Source: Oreocharis arfaki (taxonomy: Eukaryota; Chordata; Aves; Passeriformes; Paramythiidae). From it: a DNA stretch of 64,000 nt. This document shows, piece after piece, positions 51,001 to 64,000 of the stretch. Under the pieces are notes generated by a model that did not search any database, had not been told where the DNA came from, and saw nothing but the letters and a program-made list of their open reading frames with translations. Location: the NCBI GenBank assembly GCA_013398015.1, contig VZRR01011537.1:269647-333646 (forward strand). Reading direction: 5' to 3'. The first letter of the stretch is position 1. Each line of letters starts with the position of its first letter. Position numbers and translations under genes: made by a program.

Positions 51001-52583
51001 TGGGAAGTCTGGGTGCTTGATTACCTCTCTGCAATGCCTGTACACCAAGACACACAGCACAGGGAATAGACAGGAATAATTAGAGACCTGCGTGCGGTCA
51101 CAGCACCACAACCTCATGGCAGTTACAGGGACAGGGATCCCATAGTTCATGGGATGGGAGTGCTGTCGTGGATGTCTATGGACTTTTTAGGTAAGATAGG
51201 ACAGAAAGACAAAATAGCGGAGCTACTCCTTATGTGAGAGAGCAATTGAAATGTGTGGAGCACTGCCTAGGGGTGGATGAAGAATGAGTCAAGAGTTTAT
51301 GGGTAAGAATTAAGGGGCAGTCTAACATGGGTGACACTGCTGTGGGTGTTGGCTACAGGTCACCTAGTCATGAGAGGAAATTGATAAGACCTTGAGTTTG
51401 CCAAGCAAATCACAGTATTTGCCTCTCTGTGACAAAGACTGATCAGTGAGGCATCCACATCGCCATGGTTCATTTTGTCATGGAAGTGATTCCCTCCAGA
51501 TATCACTAAACTTGAAAATGCCTTAGTGTTCTGTTAAGATCATTTTGTGCCCTATGATCCTCCAGGACTGATGCAAACTCTATGGAGTTAAAAAGCTGGA
51601 CACCTCCAAATGTGAGCTTTGCCATCTTTATTGTTGAGGTTCACAGGTATGGCAGGGCAGGGCAGGGCAGATGCTGGGGAAAGGCTAACCTGTGTGAGCA
51701 AGAAAGAGAGTGTTTAATCCACATTGCTTTTTTTCTTCTACACTCATGTAAAATCTCGCATTTTGCTCTCTTATTAGTATATTTGTCTAATATTTCATGG
51801 CTACATTCTGAAATAGACTATGAGAAAGCATTGCCACAATGGTAACAAAATGCTTATTTTGCAATTATGAAGTTATTTGTCATTCCATGGATGGAGCTAT
51901 ATTGTTTTGTACTAATCTTTTTAATTCCAGTATCTACTCACTAGTTGGATGTTTCATATATTTAGCCTAGAACTCTCATGAGAATGGCAAAAAGAAAAAC
52001 AAAAGTAACCCCCAGCTTTCTAGAAATCTCCCACAAATTGTCTTTCCAAGATTATCTCATTAGCACAGCAGATTAGCTTGATAGATTGAATATAATGCAC
52101 TCTCATTTTAGCTAATGCTGCTTTACTGAAGGGACTAACAAACTTAATTCTATCCAGGCCAGGATTACCTGACAGAGTAACTGAGTACTTTTGTGTGCTT
52201 ATAGACAGGATGAAACAGATTGACTCTTGTCTTTGCCCTCTTTGCATTAGTTTGTTGGAAATTCCTTCTCCCTGGACTTATCCCTACGGTCTTCACTGTT
52301 GGCTCGAGGCTGCAGTGAAGTCTCACCACATGGAGGGGTTTGTCAGTTGGTTTTGTCAGTAGCTGAAGGCTCATCAAAACAGATAAATACTTTCTAACTA
52401 CATCTCCAGCCACAGTCCCTCGCTGCCAGCACCTGCCTGCTCCTGTGCAGAGTGGGGTGGCCACTGGCAGGACACCGGGCCAAGAAGTGAAGCGCTTCTC
52501 CAGGACCTTGGGGCCCTTCCCCTCCCCACTGTGGGCCCATCACATGGCTTCTGAGCACCCAGAGGGGTATTTTTAGCTTGTAC
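45034..52583. other. Noncoding stretch, no gene supported
   Basis: A mix of AT-rich and GC-richer DNA (47680-48300). Both strands of 47690-48070 stay open for about 100 codons, an effect of local composition. A minus-strand frame at 48281-48463 is discussed as a finding. A short (GGCAG)4 run lies at 51651-51670. Confidence 0.45.
51651..51670. repeat. (GGCAG)4 minisatellite seed
   Basis: Four exact copies of GGCAG in 20 bases. Confidence 0.9.
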
Positions 52584-52815
52584 CTGCTTTGCTAAATGAT
52601 GGAAACCCCCTTGGAGCCAGGGCCAAACCACCTCTGGGTCTGTCCTGTCTCTGTTGGACCCTAAGGTCGGTGGGCAACCTCCCAGCCCACACGTCTTGCG
52701 GTTGCTCTGGGAGGTATTGCACTATGCAGGTAACCTCACATTTACTGTGCCATAGGTAGTCACAGGTTAGCAGGGAAACACTGAGGCTGTGACAAGATGC
52801 AAGAGCCAAATCCAT
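52584..52815 (-). CDS. Exon-like block on the minus strand (77 codons)
   Basis: A very good acceptor (TTGTTATTTTTTGTTTCCCAG, ending at 52816) and a good donor (AAAGCAG|GTACAA, after 52584) bound 232 bases that stay open in one frame: 77 codons plus one base. It opens MDLALASCHSLSVSLLTCDY and later reads YLPEQPQDVWAGR. The block is GC-richer than its surroundings at its 3' half. If real it belongs to a minus-strand gene other than the one at the CpG island. No family was recognised. Confidence 0.25.
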
Positions 52816-52998
52816 CTGGGAAACAAAAAATAACAAGGCAGTCACAGCATGAGTAGCAGGGCTATAGTTGACCCAACCTGCAGTAAAGCAGAAACCACTG
52901 TGTGAGTAACCTTCCTCTAAAAGACAAACAGACTCCAGACCTCCTCATCATTTTAATTATATGGTGGCTACCAAGAGTTTAAACAAACAACTCTTTCT

Positions 52999-53074
52999 CT
53001 GTGTGTGTGTGTGTGTATGTGTGTGGTTTTTTGTTTGGTTTTTGTTAGGTTGTTTATGTGTGTGTGTGTGTATG
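52999..53074. repeat. Two (TG)n microsatellites around a T/G-rich core
   Basis: (TG)n with one TA step runs over 52999-53025 and again over 53055-53074. Between them lies a stretch of only T, G and a few A. Alternating TG of this length is a classic Z-DNA-forming sequence. Confidence 0.9.
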
Positions 53075-53729
53075 CTCAGCATTACTATGACCATGCTGTG
53101 GAGCCTCATGCATTTCAAAGGCCTTCACTGCTAATAGAGACTGAAGTGGCCATAGCAAGGCTTCTTTGAAAAAGAAACACTAGCAGTGAAAAACTTCTGT
53201 AGCTTGCTGCTGGCTTCAAACAATCTCCACAGTGTTAAAATGCAAGAGAGGACATGAAAGAGGAAATGCAGGCCACAAGAAGAGACTAATGGGAGTTCAA
53301 ATTGCATATCCTAAGAAAGTCCTCTATGTGAGGCTGAGGATAAGTGACAAAAGGAGTTTCATTCTCAGGGAATTTAAATTATTAATATCCTTGTAAAGAG
53401 GTCACTGTAAGGTCTTTTCTACTCTCAAAAATAGTAAAATCCTGTCAAATGCAAGCAAATACTGGAGAGGAAAATAATGATGGCAATCTAGGTGGGATGG
53501 CACAGCAATCTCACTGGGAAGGAAGAAAGTTCTTCATTGAGAGCTAAGTCTTGCAACACCTAAACACTGTTCTCTGGTACATTTGTCCATGGACTTTAAC
53601 TTGCTTTACCAAAGGTTTTTTCCTAGGTTCCCCTATTTTATCAAGGGGCTATCTAAAATAAATTGATCAGCTGAAAAGTCTTTCAACAAGTGATTGCAGT
53701 TTCCTTTACTCAGTTTCACATCTCTGCAG

Positions 53730-53920
53730 CACGGCTCCTAAAAATTGTGGAGGACCACAGACTCCATCTGATTAATTTTTTTTGGAAGACCATGAGCAGT
53801 ACTGGTGTAACCAAAATCACTCCAAGTAACAGTAGAAGAGCCTCAAATAGTAGGCATATGTCACAGTTCAGCTTGGCAGCCCTCCCCAAGGAATATGTGC
53901 TAGACATGGAGTCTAACTGA
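53730..53920 (+). CDS. Exon-like block on the plus strand with a degenerate EF-hand look
   Basis: A strong acceptor (TTTCCTTTACTCAGTTTCAC then ATCTCTGCAG) ends at 53729 and the frame runs to a TGA at 53918-53920. The first part reads RLLKIVEDHRLHLINFFWKT, and the next part ends KITPSNSRRASN. The pattern of a helix, FF, a loop with a Gly, KITPS and RRA resembles an EF-hand segment, but the acidic residues a calcium loop needs are missing. A donor-like TACTG|GTGTAA lies inside. It could be a decayed exon, a non-binding EF-hand or chance. Confidence 0.2.
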
Positions 53921-56900
53921 CCCGTTTTGCAAAAAAAAAAAAAAAGAAATATCATGTGCAATGGCGAAACTAAGAATCTAAATAAATTACTCTGTTGATC
54001 TGTCTTAAAACAGCCTGTCCTGTAACGCTAATTCTGCTACATTTGTATAACTGACAGCAGGAACATAAAGCAGATTTGAAGTGTGACCATTCCTGAGACT
54101 ATTCAGTGTTCCTAAACTTTGGCTGCTCTGGGAAGTGGGATGTGCAACCTTTGCAAGCAAACCTCAGGCCCTGGCTGGACCATGCAATGAGGGTGTTGGT
54201 CGGTTCCTGGAGCCGGATCAAAACCACACTGGGCAACAGTATGTACCCTGTGTTACACACTTGTAATTCAACTTTGCTCCTAAAGTATTAATGATTAGAC
54301 TTTGCATCAGCAGTGTTTATGTCTGATCATGTATTGTCTCTCTTTGCTACTGCTAGTTTCTATCAGATCCGGTAATGCTTCTGTTCCCACAGCCAGGCTG
54401 GAAACATGAACTTTCTGTCATGTGTTAACTTACCTCCAGCCTGCAGACATGCCTGGGCAAGACTGAAGTTGTGCTTCTCCAGGCTTCAGCATTAATTCAG
54501 TATTAATGAATAAAGGATGCCAGGAACACTGACTTCTGCAGGCCAGCCTAAAGTACTAAGCACTGAAAGAGTTGTGTTCAACCCTGAGAGGTCGTCTCTG
54601 TAAGCAATTGGTTCAACACACATACTTTTCCAAATGACATGTTGTTCTTGTGGACAGTTTGAGGTGCTGACAACCAGCTTTGCCCATCAATAAACCCTGT
54701 GTGAGGAGTGCAAAGGTGCTGCCCTGGCAGTCTGCCCGAAGCCCATTATGCTGCCATTTGCCTTAAGCGGGAGGTGTGGAAGTTTCCATGCATTTCATGG
54801 TGAGCCTGCAATGGACACTTCATGGCACAAGGATTGTGAGACCTGCCCAGAAGCAGGGTGGATGCAGTGGTAGGAAGCCAGGTGCAGTGCGGAAATCAGG
54901 GAGCAGAGCTACAGGAACAGCTGGAGGCTAAAGAAAGGTATGGTTTCCAGCATCTTGTTGCAAACTTTAAAATGGATAAGGTAAGGCCTATCCTAGACTA
55001 GCCCAGGCGATGTACAGATCACACATGTCCAACAGTTCTACTTCTTTGCATCAATATGGTAAACCAAAAACAAATATAAGCTTTGCATTTCAGATTTTTA
55101 ATCTCTGAGATGCTTTATGTTGATTTTTCCTATTGGAAGAAACTACCTCATCTCCTGTGAATTTGTCCTCACAAGACTCCCTCTAAAATAGGAGAGGAAA
55201 TTCCCACACAGAATTATTTTTCAAGTTTATGTATAGAGGTTTATTATTATAATTGAAAATTTCCTGGCACCATTAATAAATAGAATAGTTTCTGTGTTCT
55301 GATTCATGTACACCAATTCATCTCCTTGGAATGCTATGTTGTTGCAGGGAGTTACCAGGATCAAAGTCCAGCCTGTACAAAGACATTATCTGATCACCTT
55401 CATGCTGGTGGCAACTGAAATAGAAATTTAATGCTACAGGAAAAGAATGCAGTAGTTCCTGCTGTAAAGCTTCTTTCATAGCACTGGCCAACATGTATGG
55501 CATTTTATATGCTGGTTAACATGCCACTCTATACTAGTTGATTCCAGCTGCTGCAAGTAACCTGATACGTCATGGTGAGGAGCAGCTCCAAGAATAATGC
55601 AGCTATTGCCAGACATTGGAAGCCCATATTAGGAGAAGTATTGCTCTGTCCTTCTGCATCAGCTGTGTTTATGTGTCTTCCTTCTAAGACAAACTTTTTT
55701 TGTTTTCTTGTCCATTTACAAGTCAGTCCTTTGTCCAGGAGAATGCTCCAGTCTCTCAATTTTGGTAGAGGATGTGAGCCTTACTGTCAGATATCTGAAG
55801 GGGAAGATGTTACGTTTTGTAGGATCTATAAAAGTAGCTCATATTGACAGCAATCGATGTATTTCCATTTAGCAGACTGTTTCATTAATATTCATGAAAA
55901 TGTGTATGCATCCAGGCAAAAATATAGATGGGTTTGGGGTTTTTTGTAAATGTAACAGATCCACATATACCATTAATATGGTCAGAAGGAAAGAGAATAC
56001 TTTTGATTAAAGACAAAAACATGAGAGCGGTCCAGGTCCAAATAGGTATTTTAACCAGGCAATTTCTACTTCCTTCTGCCATCTCCAGTGTCTTAAATTT
56101 TTCATTCTCTTCGTTCTCTGGTAACAGTATTTTCAGTGTAACCAAGGATAACCAAGGACCATGGAAAGAAAAAATATTAGCTTTTTATCTGTACATACGT
56201 ATTTCCTCCAACTTTTAAAACATTTTCCCAATATTTTGTTTTTAATATCTCTTTGTAAAACACCTTTGAAATTTTTTGGGATGGGGATAAAAAAATCTAT
56301 ACCAACAAAAATATGAAATGAAAAACAAAGATAAAGATTTTTCTCACGTGTTAGGAGACTTCTTGAAAATAAGAAGTGTCTAGTGAATGCATTTTCTGCA
56401 TACCCACAGAAATGGACTTCTTTCTTTAGTGTGACTTTGAAAATCAAATAGTGGCTTTTAAAATTTAGCTTAGAGTAAACTCTGCTTTTCTTCTTTGAAT
56501 TTACCAGGAGGTTTTGGGATGCCTGTTTTATTGGTGCTATTTTCACTGATTTTCATATTTGGAGATTTTCACATATGTGATATTTCTTTTGTGGGGAGGG
56601 GAAGAGGGAGCTGACCTCTGCAAATGACACTATTAAATTTTTTAAATTTCACTTACGCTCTAAGGAGTAGGTGAAAGAAATACTGCACACAGTACTCAGA
56701 AATTTTTGAGGGCTTTGCAATGAAACACTGCAAGTTAGGAAATTCTTCACATGGGCTCAGCCATATGAATCAATTTCACTCAAAACTTGAGGCTGGTTTA
56801 TTTAGAGAGTTTAGGCTAGTGTAATTCTGTCCACTCCTGGGCTACCGAATATAGCATCCCCCCAGAGACAAAATGGTAGAAGACACTTGAAAAATGGTGA

Positions 56901-58853
56901 CTGTAAGTTTCTGCTGGGAACTTCAGTCTAGCTCTTCACCAGGCCTCCACCACAGAACACATAAACCTCATGATATATTAATTGGCATCCTGTCAATCAC
57001 AAGAGAGGACATGAAGCAGAAAGCAACAGAGTGCTACATCCATGCAGTGTGTAAGTCCCGTTTGCCAACCAGTTAAAGATTAATTTTGTTTGCCTGCAAT
57101 ATCATCCTTTACATGGTGCCTGCTTTTGATGGAAGATTCCAACACAAGCTGAGTTTATTGATTTTCCTGTCCATCAGGCTTCAGTCTAAACTATTACTTT
57201 CAGATGCACTATTAAGTAACCTTTGGTGTGGTGTGGCCTTGAAGGACCACACTCAAATTTTTTATACTAAGATCTAGTTCCTGACATTGCTTTCTGAGAT
57301 AAAATAGTATGCATTGTCCCCAAATGATCTTAAAAACTCCACAAATTATTTTAACTTTTAATTTAGATTTATAAGAAGTTAGTAAAAAGAAGTATCTGTA
57401 TACCAAGCTGCGATCAACACCACCAGTGTGGAGAGCAACATGAGAAAGAATAAATCCTAACTTTGACTGATCATTGTGGGCCTTTCTTCTCGAGAAAGAT
57501 ACTGGTTTTTTGGCAATTCTGTTAACTAATTTGTTGAGTGTATGCATTTTCTGCGAGTGAACAGTTGAAAATATTAAGCATATCTCAGTTCAGTGGCTCA
57601 GATTCATCTCACATATTTCAGTGTCTGGGCATGCTCAATCATTGATAAGGGACATAGGGATCTTCCTGTTGGCTTATTAGTCCACTGAAATTTCTCCATC
57701 AGCTGGAAAGGAAATCAAGGTGAACACATGCTTCACTTAATTAGATGTCTCATTTCAACAAGATGCAGTTTGCACCAGTGAGCTTGCAGTCATACGTGAG
57801 AGCAGAATTTGGCACTGCATGGATATGGTATCAAACCATACAAAAGGCGTCCAAATTCATTCAGCAGGAAACCTCAGAGTACTTAAAATGCTAATTAAAT
57901 TGCATGCTGAAGTCACATATCTTTACCGCTACAAGGAAAAGGTTTATAATGTCGTTCTATGAGGACTGCTAAGTACAGACAGCCTTACTAATATAGGATT
58001 CATTAATAATCACGAGTAACAAATGAGACTAAAAAGCAGTGAATTTTTGTTGCAACATTAGACTTAGGGAAGTTATCAGACCACTCACTGCAGTGAAAGG
58101 CTATGTCTTGCTGCGGCAGCAGTGCGTTTGAATACAGATCAAACAGCTCTTCAAGTAGCACAGTTAGAAGCTCCAATTTAAAAGTCCTGATTCACAGGAA
58201 GTCATAATTACAACCAGTCCTTATCAACAATCTGTCTAGTCCTTGCTTAAAATTAAAATAATATTTTATGTACCTGAATAAACTCTGAGAACTGTAGATG
58301 ACTTATCTCTTCATTGCCACAGGCCTATTTTCCCATTCTAGTCTCCTTACCCTTACGTTTTTCTCTCATAGCGCTCATGAGGAGACCCATTATGATTTGG
58401 ACTTAAAAGGGCTTTACATCAGTACCACATCCATGTGCTTTCACTCTCTTCCACCTTATCTAGGCAACTGAGAGCACTGCAGAGTGCTTGGGGCCAGATG
58501 CTTATATAACCTTAACCAGGTGGTCTATGTCACCTTAACTCTTGGAGCACATAAAGAAGTCAGTTGGATCACTCTACAGGAAGGCTGGATTTGTTGTTTG
58601 ACAATATGCAGGAACTTGGCTTCTGTGATTATACAAGATGAGCACGTAAAGCCAATTTTAATGTAATGATAATTCGAATAATGTTGGCTCCTGCTGGGAG
58701 AGCTGCTAATTATATGCTGCAACTATGCTACTGGATCAGAGGGACTAATACACGACATTCATAAAAATTCCTGTTTTCATGGATATTGTGCATTAATTTA
58801 GTAATTCTTCATACATTTCAGTAGTCCAGTGAAACAAGGAATTACTGGCTTAC
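53921..58853. other. Noncoding stretch, no gene supported
   Basis: AT-rich sequence. Minus-strand frames of 137 and 111 codons at 56133-56546 and 57212-57547 lack good acceptors. Nothing else is recognised. Confidence 0.5.
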
Positions 58854-58973
58854 CAAGGGCATATAAAGCAACACTAGTGTTTATGAAGATCCATTGTTTT
58901 AAAGCCATCTCCATGGCTACTTGTTGTTTTTCTTTGGTATTTACATTTTCAGTGCAAGAATAGGATTTCAACT
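58854..58973 (-). CDS. Exon-like block on the minus strand (39 codons)
   Basis: A donor CCCTTG|GTAAGC follows 58854. The acceptor (TTTATTTTTCATGGTACAAG, ending at 58974) is moderate. The 120-nt block has two leading bases, 39 open codons (ELKSYSCTENVNTKEKQQVA and then MEMALKQWIF) and one trailing base. Its phase does not join the 52815 block directly. Confidence 0.18.
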
Positions 58974-61900
58974 CTTGTACCATGAAAAATAAATCAGTGC
59001 TTATTGCAAGCATATAAGTGGCAGGAACAAATGTAGATTCAACACCTGAACAGAGAGTTCAAGCCCTCTTTCTCCAGGCTGTTCCTTAACTGCAAGATCC
59101 ACCTCCAAAAGGAAAGGGATAATTCAGGCTACACATCCATTTACTACTTAGTCCTGTACCTGGGATTACAGGCGAAGATGCAGTTCTTGGTAATTATCGT
59201 GATGTATCCAAATGTTCCTGGGGAATTATGCTGCCAGGACCAGAGTCACTTGAAAACATCAATAATAAAGACCTGGGTGAATTTCAGTCAACTACCTGCA
59301 GAGAGCTGATTGAGTCTGTAGATATCTGAGACCCCCAAGACATCCAGACTGTGAGGAACTCTGTTCATATAATAATGAAAAGTTTCCAAGTGCTTAAGCT
59401 TGTGGAACTTCAACTTCCGTGATGTTGTACTTTTAGTACAAACTATCATCAGTGATCTGTCTCATCGATGCTCCAGGCTCTGATACATCTTTGAGAAGAC
59501 TCTTCATTGTTTGAAAGTCAGCTTCTAGTCCAGTTTCCACAATTTCCACCATAGCAGGTGCCACTGGCTCCAGGATGACGATGTTTTTATAGGATAGACA
59601 CATGGCCTCATTCTCTTTTCCTCTAGGATCACCATATATATGGTAAGTAGCTTCTCTGGAATTAGAAGAAAGCTGCAAGTGCAGGACTGGTGCCAATAAG
59701 CATGGAAAGCAAAGCACTGCAGATGAGTAATTTTTAGTGTTAATTGTGACGAATGTGAGCCTGAAAGTTGCCTCCCTGATGCCACACATCATTCAGCAGG
59801 CTCAGATCAGGACCCTGCTGAGGTGGAGACAAGTGTTTCAGAATGGCAGCTTCACTAAATGCCAGCCTCCTTAAAGAAAACTGATCCTTACAGAATGAAT
59901 ACTTGTCTTCTCTAGACATTATATGTCTTATTTCTCTGCCAGCTTTTCCATTTTCCCGAGCCACTCCAATCTAAACGCTTTCTGCCTGGGGAAATGGAGA
60001 GCTTCATAGCATGAGTCAGCCTCAGGGGCAGTCTCAGCTTGATGCAGTGACACGAGCACCATCTAAACTGAAATATTTGGAAGTTGCTGTAAAGGGCACA
60101 TGAAGGGATAATCTCTCATTTTTTTCACATGGTCTTAAGAGACTGTTTGGCAGGGCTCCCACAAGCCTGTGGCAGCGGGCAAGCAGAGTCTGGGCTGCAA
60201 ACATAACGTATTAGGGAAACAATTAATCTTCGTTCCAAATTATCTGCCATTACTGACTGCGTACATGTGCACAGTAATTAATCCCCTTTTTTGCTGAGGG
60301 ACTGATTCACTGCAATTTAACTCAAGTTTCTCCAGCCACTTTTGCTGCCCTCAGCAGCTTTGCTGGGTCTTCGTCCTGATCACATTCTTCTTTCTCTCCC
60401 CCTGAGGCAAGGTTCAAAAGTGGTAGAGGAGATTTAAATACTATCCCAGAGGTTAATCCATTGAATAAGGTAAATCTGTAATCATCCAGTTGAAAAAATC
60501 TGTTAGAGATGATGTAATTTGTTTCTGTATCCCATGGTATGTTGGTACATTAGACAAAAATATGAAGAGTGCAGACACATTACTAGAGAAGCCTTTAAAA
60601 AACCTGTGGGGTGAGAGATCAAAGTGTGTGACTTTCGCCCTGTTTTCATCCAGATGAGTAAATCTTTCTTACATTCAGTCGTGTGTGATGGTGGAAGGTG
60701 GGTTTGGATCAAACCCTCCTCCTGATCACCTTAAAATAATTCAGACTTAAATTGATGTTGCTTATGTATTGTTGTATTCCAGGTAAGACATCTGCCCCAC
60801 AGGTGTGAGATGCAAAGACAATTTTTACAATGTTTGGGGTTCTTTATAGTTATTTATTGCTATCCTAGCAATAATGTAGGATTGGGAATTTGTTACCTTG
60901 ACGTTGTTTATTTGGTTGCTTTTTTGTAAAGTGAGGTGGGAATCTATGAAAAAAAATGTATTTGGTCCACATGTTTATTTAATTTCGACTATTTTTAAGT
61001 CAAAATTTGAAGTCTTGTTTCTACACATTTTGGCAGAAATCATTGTAGGACTAATGCCTGATTAGAGTAAAACACATATCTATCAACTAATTATTTTATA
61101 GTTCAAACTGTGATTGCCAAAAATGGAGGAGTCTCTTCCAAAATTAGAAAGACTCAATAATTCCTTCGTGCAGAATACAGTTAGCATGAAGTAATTGCTA
61201 CAACAAATAGTCTTAAAAGTATTACAACTTAACAGCTGGATATATCCAGAATATAGACAAGGAGGCCCACACAGTTAGAGATTCCAGCTTTTTCCTGTAA
61301 TACTCTCAGTAGCATTTGTATAATTAAGCAAAGTGGTTGCAATATTAAGGAATGCTGCCTGTGGAGAGATTGTTCTGAAATTACACTTTCTCCTGTTTGT
61401 GCCACACGATACTATTTTACACACAACAGCTTACATGTACTCAACCCAAAGAACAGCTTTATGCTGATATCCATCACTAACACCTGGTTAATTATGAAGC
61501 CAAATAGGGTTACACAGGTACTACCTTGGGGCCTGCAATGTCCTGAGATGTATTTTTGCTGTTCAACTGTTAAGGGAAGTGCACACTGAGGTTTTGCATT
61601 TCCTAATCTTATTTTCCAAGGACATACCTTTTCTGAAAACTTCTATCTTCTTTTATCTCTAAACACTACCTTATATTTTGGCTAAACAATTATCCTGAAT
61701 TAACTTCTTGTTAAGCTTTTTAGCCTCACCATTCCTCTCTTATTACTATGCAAGCATAAAACTAAAACCCAGTTTCATCTGTCCTCAAACTTTTTTTCCC
61801 AACTGCTTTCAGCTCTGTAAGAAAGGAAAAACAGTTTGAAACGTCTTTAAAATGGACAGGGCGGGGGGGTGTCCTGTACTTGTTTGAACAGTTTTGTCAG

Positions 61901-64000
61901 TAAACTGAAAAGCCTGTCATACCAGAGTTGCCTTAAGCTGTGAAAGAAGGAATAATTTAAGCATTTGTTAATGCAACTTAAGGGAGGGAAAGCAAAACAT
62001 TTAAAACATTGAAAGACAACCAGTAACCTAATCTTGCCTAACCTTTCTTCTATTTATCTGTAGTTCAGTCAAGTGGATTATTTGGAGTTATGCTGAAGAT
62101 GTTCACATAGCTGGGGTTTAGCTGCTATGGGATTTAGCAGGAACATCCCTCATGCTTCTTTTCCTGTCTGGGAGATGCTCATTGTAAACATTCACAGCAT
62201 ATCGGTAAAATACAGCTTAGACTAAGCTGCCTTTGTAGAGCAACACAAAGTGACTGCACAAAGAAAGGAATGTGAGAATGGCCAGTAAATCAGCTTCTTG
62301 TTTGAAGCTTGCAGATAATATGGTGCATGACCCAACTAGCCACCCTTGATCTCACATTGGCTTCACAGATGCTGAGTCTTTGGCTAAGTTACTGTTGTTT
62401 GCTTCTAGCTGGAATGTGGGACAAAAACACTTTGATGCATGATTAAATTAGCTCCAGACAGCTAAGCTGGACTCTTAGATGAAGGTCCTGTTTGGGTTCT
62501 CATCATCTCAAAACTGAGGTTTCATAGCATGCTTCTGTTTGGCCTTGGCAGAGCAGGGCTGCAGAGAGCACTCTCCTTGCTGGTCTCCTCAACAGCACCT
62601 CCCTTTCCGCCCTCTTCTGCAGCAGAGGATGCTTGTCCTCACTGGTGCAGCTCCCCAGCATTTAATCCACTTCTCTATCTCTACTGTTCCTCACCCCCCG
62701 ACAAACTTTCCTTTCTCCTTAGGTATCAGGAGGGGATCCTGTTTCATCTTAACCTTTGTCACTAATTTTCAAACCAGGTCCTTCACGTGCACTTTCCTGC
62801 TTGCAGGATGCTCCCTGTAACCACCTCTGGAACTACCTTGTCATCCTTTTATGGTCCCTTCCTTCACCCTCTGCCTGGCTTTGAAAGCAGTATCAGACTT
62901 GATGGTAGCCATGTTGCAAATGTTCTGTAGTTTGTTGCCTCTCTGCAAAAGAAAACCAGAACAAATCTTCTGCACATGAAACATTCCTCACAGAGGAGGG
63001 TTTCAGGGAACGTGTATTTTTTACCTGGAACTACATGAAGATTTATGGTATATTCAGTAGTGATGACTCCATTCAGAGTCAGGAATATCCTGCCTAAAGA
63101 TAGCAGAGATCAGCTAATTCTCACTGCTTCTGGGGGATGGCCAGGGAACCTTTATTCCATCTCCTGAGGTCAGTCAGACCTTCAGGAGGCTCCCAGCAAA
63201 CGGGCGGGCTGCCTGAGCGTCACATGAGCTCCCTGAAGCAGTCACACAGCCCTCTTGGACAATAACTGCCTGTGAATAATGGATTGCAGCAGCCAGGCGT
63301 GCTGGGGATATATTATTCAAATGGCAGCAATACCCAAAAAAGAAAAAGCCACGTTTGGATTCTCTATAATCACAGGATAGCAATCGACCTCTGAACACAC
63401 GCGTGGCTGCTTTCCTGGCACCACACGTCCGGTAAAAGAATGCCAGGCTTGCAACCATTAATTAGTACTTAATAAACTGAAAAGGTGTAATTTACACTGC
63501 TCATTTACCTCTAGAGACTTATTCTTTTTGCTGCCTCTGTGCCTTTCCGGACTTCCTATTTTCCTTCTGTCCTCAATAGCAATGGAGAGAAAACACAATG
63601 GCATCTTTAAGCTGGGTGAGACAGTTCATTTGCTGTGGTTGGTGACACTGTTCTTGCAGCTAGCAAGCTAAGCCAAGATCACGCGTCTTTTTATAAAGAA
63701 CACTCAGCTAAATTGATTCAGGAGCTGTATTTCAGCAAAATGTGCAATGCTGTGAGGGAAGTACCCTCCAGTGGCACAGATGCAGAGTCCTCCCACCAAA
63801 GGGAGTCTCCATTTGTCTGTGTTTAACTTGATGTGAACGTGGTCTTTAGACACTTTATATAATTATTTCAAATTGTTACATCTATCCAGAGAAATACAGT
63901 CCCATGGCTATGGGACAGGTTATATTCTAGTTGTTACAACTAAGTCTGACAACTCAGGACTTCCAGTCTGGCTCTGGCTGTACCCTTTCCACAGCTTCAC
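58974..64000. other. Noncoding right end, no gene supported
   Basis: A mix of AT-rich and moderately GC-rich DNA. A minus-strand frame at 59433-59792 has an acceptor (TTCTTCTAATTCCAG) and ends at a stop, but no poly(A) signal or recognisable domain follows. GC-richer frames at 62529-62820 look like composition effects. Confidence 0.5.

Noticed and set aside
47687..59792. Naming the scattered minus-strand blocks as a doublecortin-domain gene (DCDC1-like)
   Set aside because: The idea came from one QxW-like motif and vague resemblance. The blocks do not all join in phase and the neighbouring genes expected from other vertebrates are not seen.
1..64000. tRNA, rRNA, CRISPR arrays, bacterial operons or phage genes
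   Set aside because: I saw no cloverleaf with A and B boxes, no regularly spaced repeats and no dense coding; the window is vertebrate chromosomal DNA.

Overview
The window looks like a vertebrate nuclear chromosome, most likely a bird. It is AT-rich and has no dense long ORFs. It carries a CR1 LINE 3' end with the CATAGAAT octamer in two copies (minus strand) and a solo LTR of a kind I recognise from bird genomes. It also has one CpG island interrupted by a 485-base assembly gap. No prokaryotic feature (operon, Shine-Dalgarno gene, CRISPR array, IS) is present.

Layout. Bases 1-29,000 are AT-rich and look intronic. The plus strand here has more A than T and more C than G. Five 60-base lines counted by hand (starting at 1981, 5941, 17941, 21961 and 25981) gave A 108, T 83, C 64, G 45. 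That is the asymmetry expected if the minus strand is the transcribed sense strand. Seven short minus-strand blocks with good splice signals lie here. Six of them (28.7, 24.7, 23.8, 20.5, 3.5 and 0.2 kb) keep one open frame when read in order. I treat them as a tentative multi-exon gene running leftward from the CpG island; I do not recognise the protein. The solo LTR (13344-13916, perfect 5-base target duplication ACTTC) would lie in one of its introns. A possible plus-strand terminal exon sits at 666-899.

Bases about 29,040-30,180 are the CpG island. Just right of the gap, a YY1-type element (CCAAGATGGC) overlaps an ATG in good context that opens a 53-codon plus-strand ORF. Splice sites and an AATAAA at 30812 could make a short plus-strand transcript, so the island may be a bidirectional promoter.

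Bases 30,800-64,000 have balanced composition in the lines I counted. They hold the CR1 fragment (34385-35080), several microsatellites and low-complexity tracts, and a few isolated exon-like blocks on either strand that I cannot join into a gene. Open-frame length is weak evidence: at this base composition about one stop-free run of 140 codons is expected by chance in both strands of 64 kb. Coding calls therefore rest on splice signals and phase, and their confidence is low.
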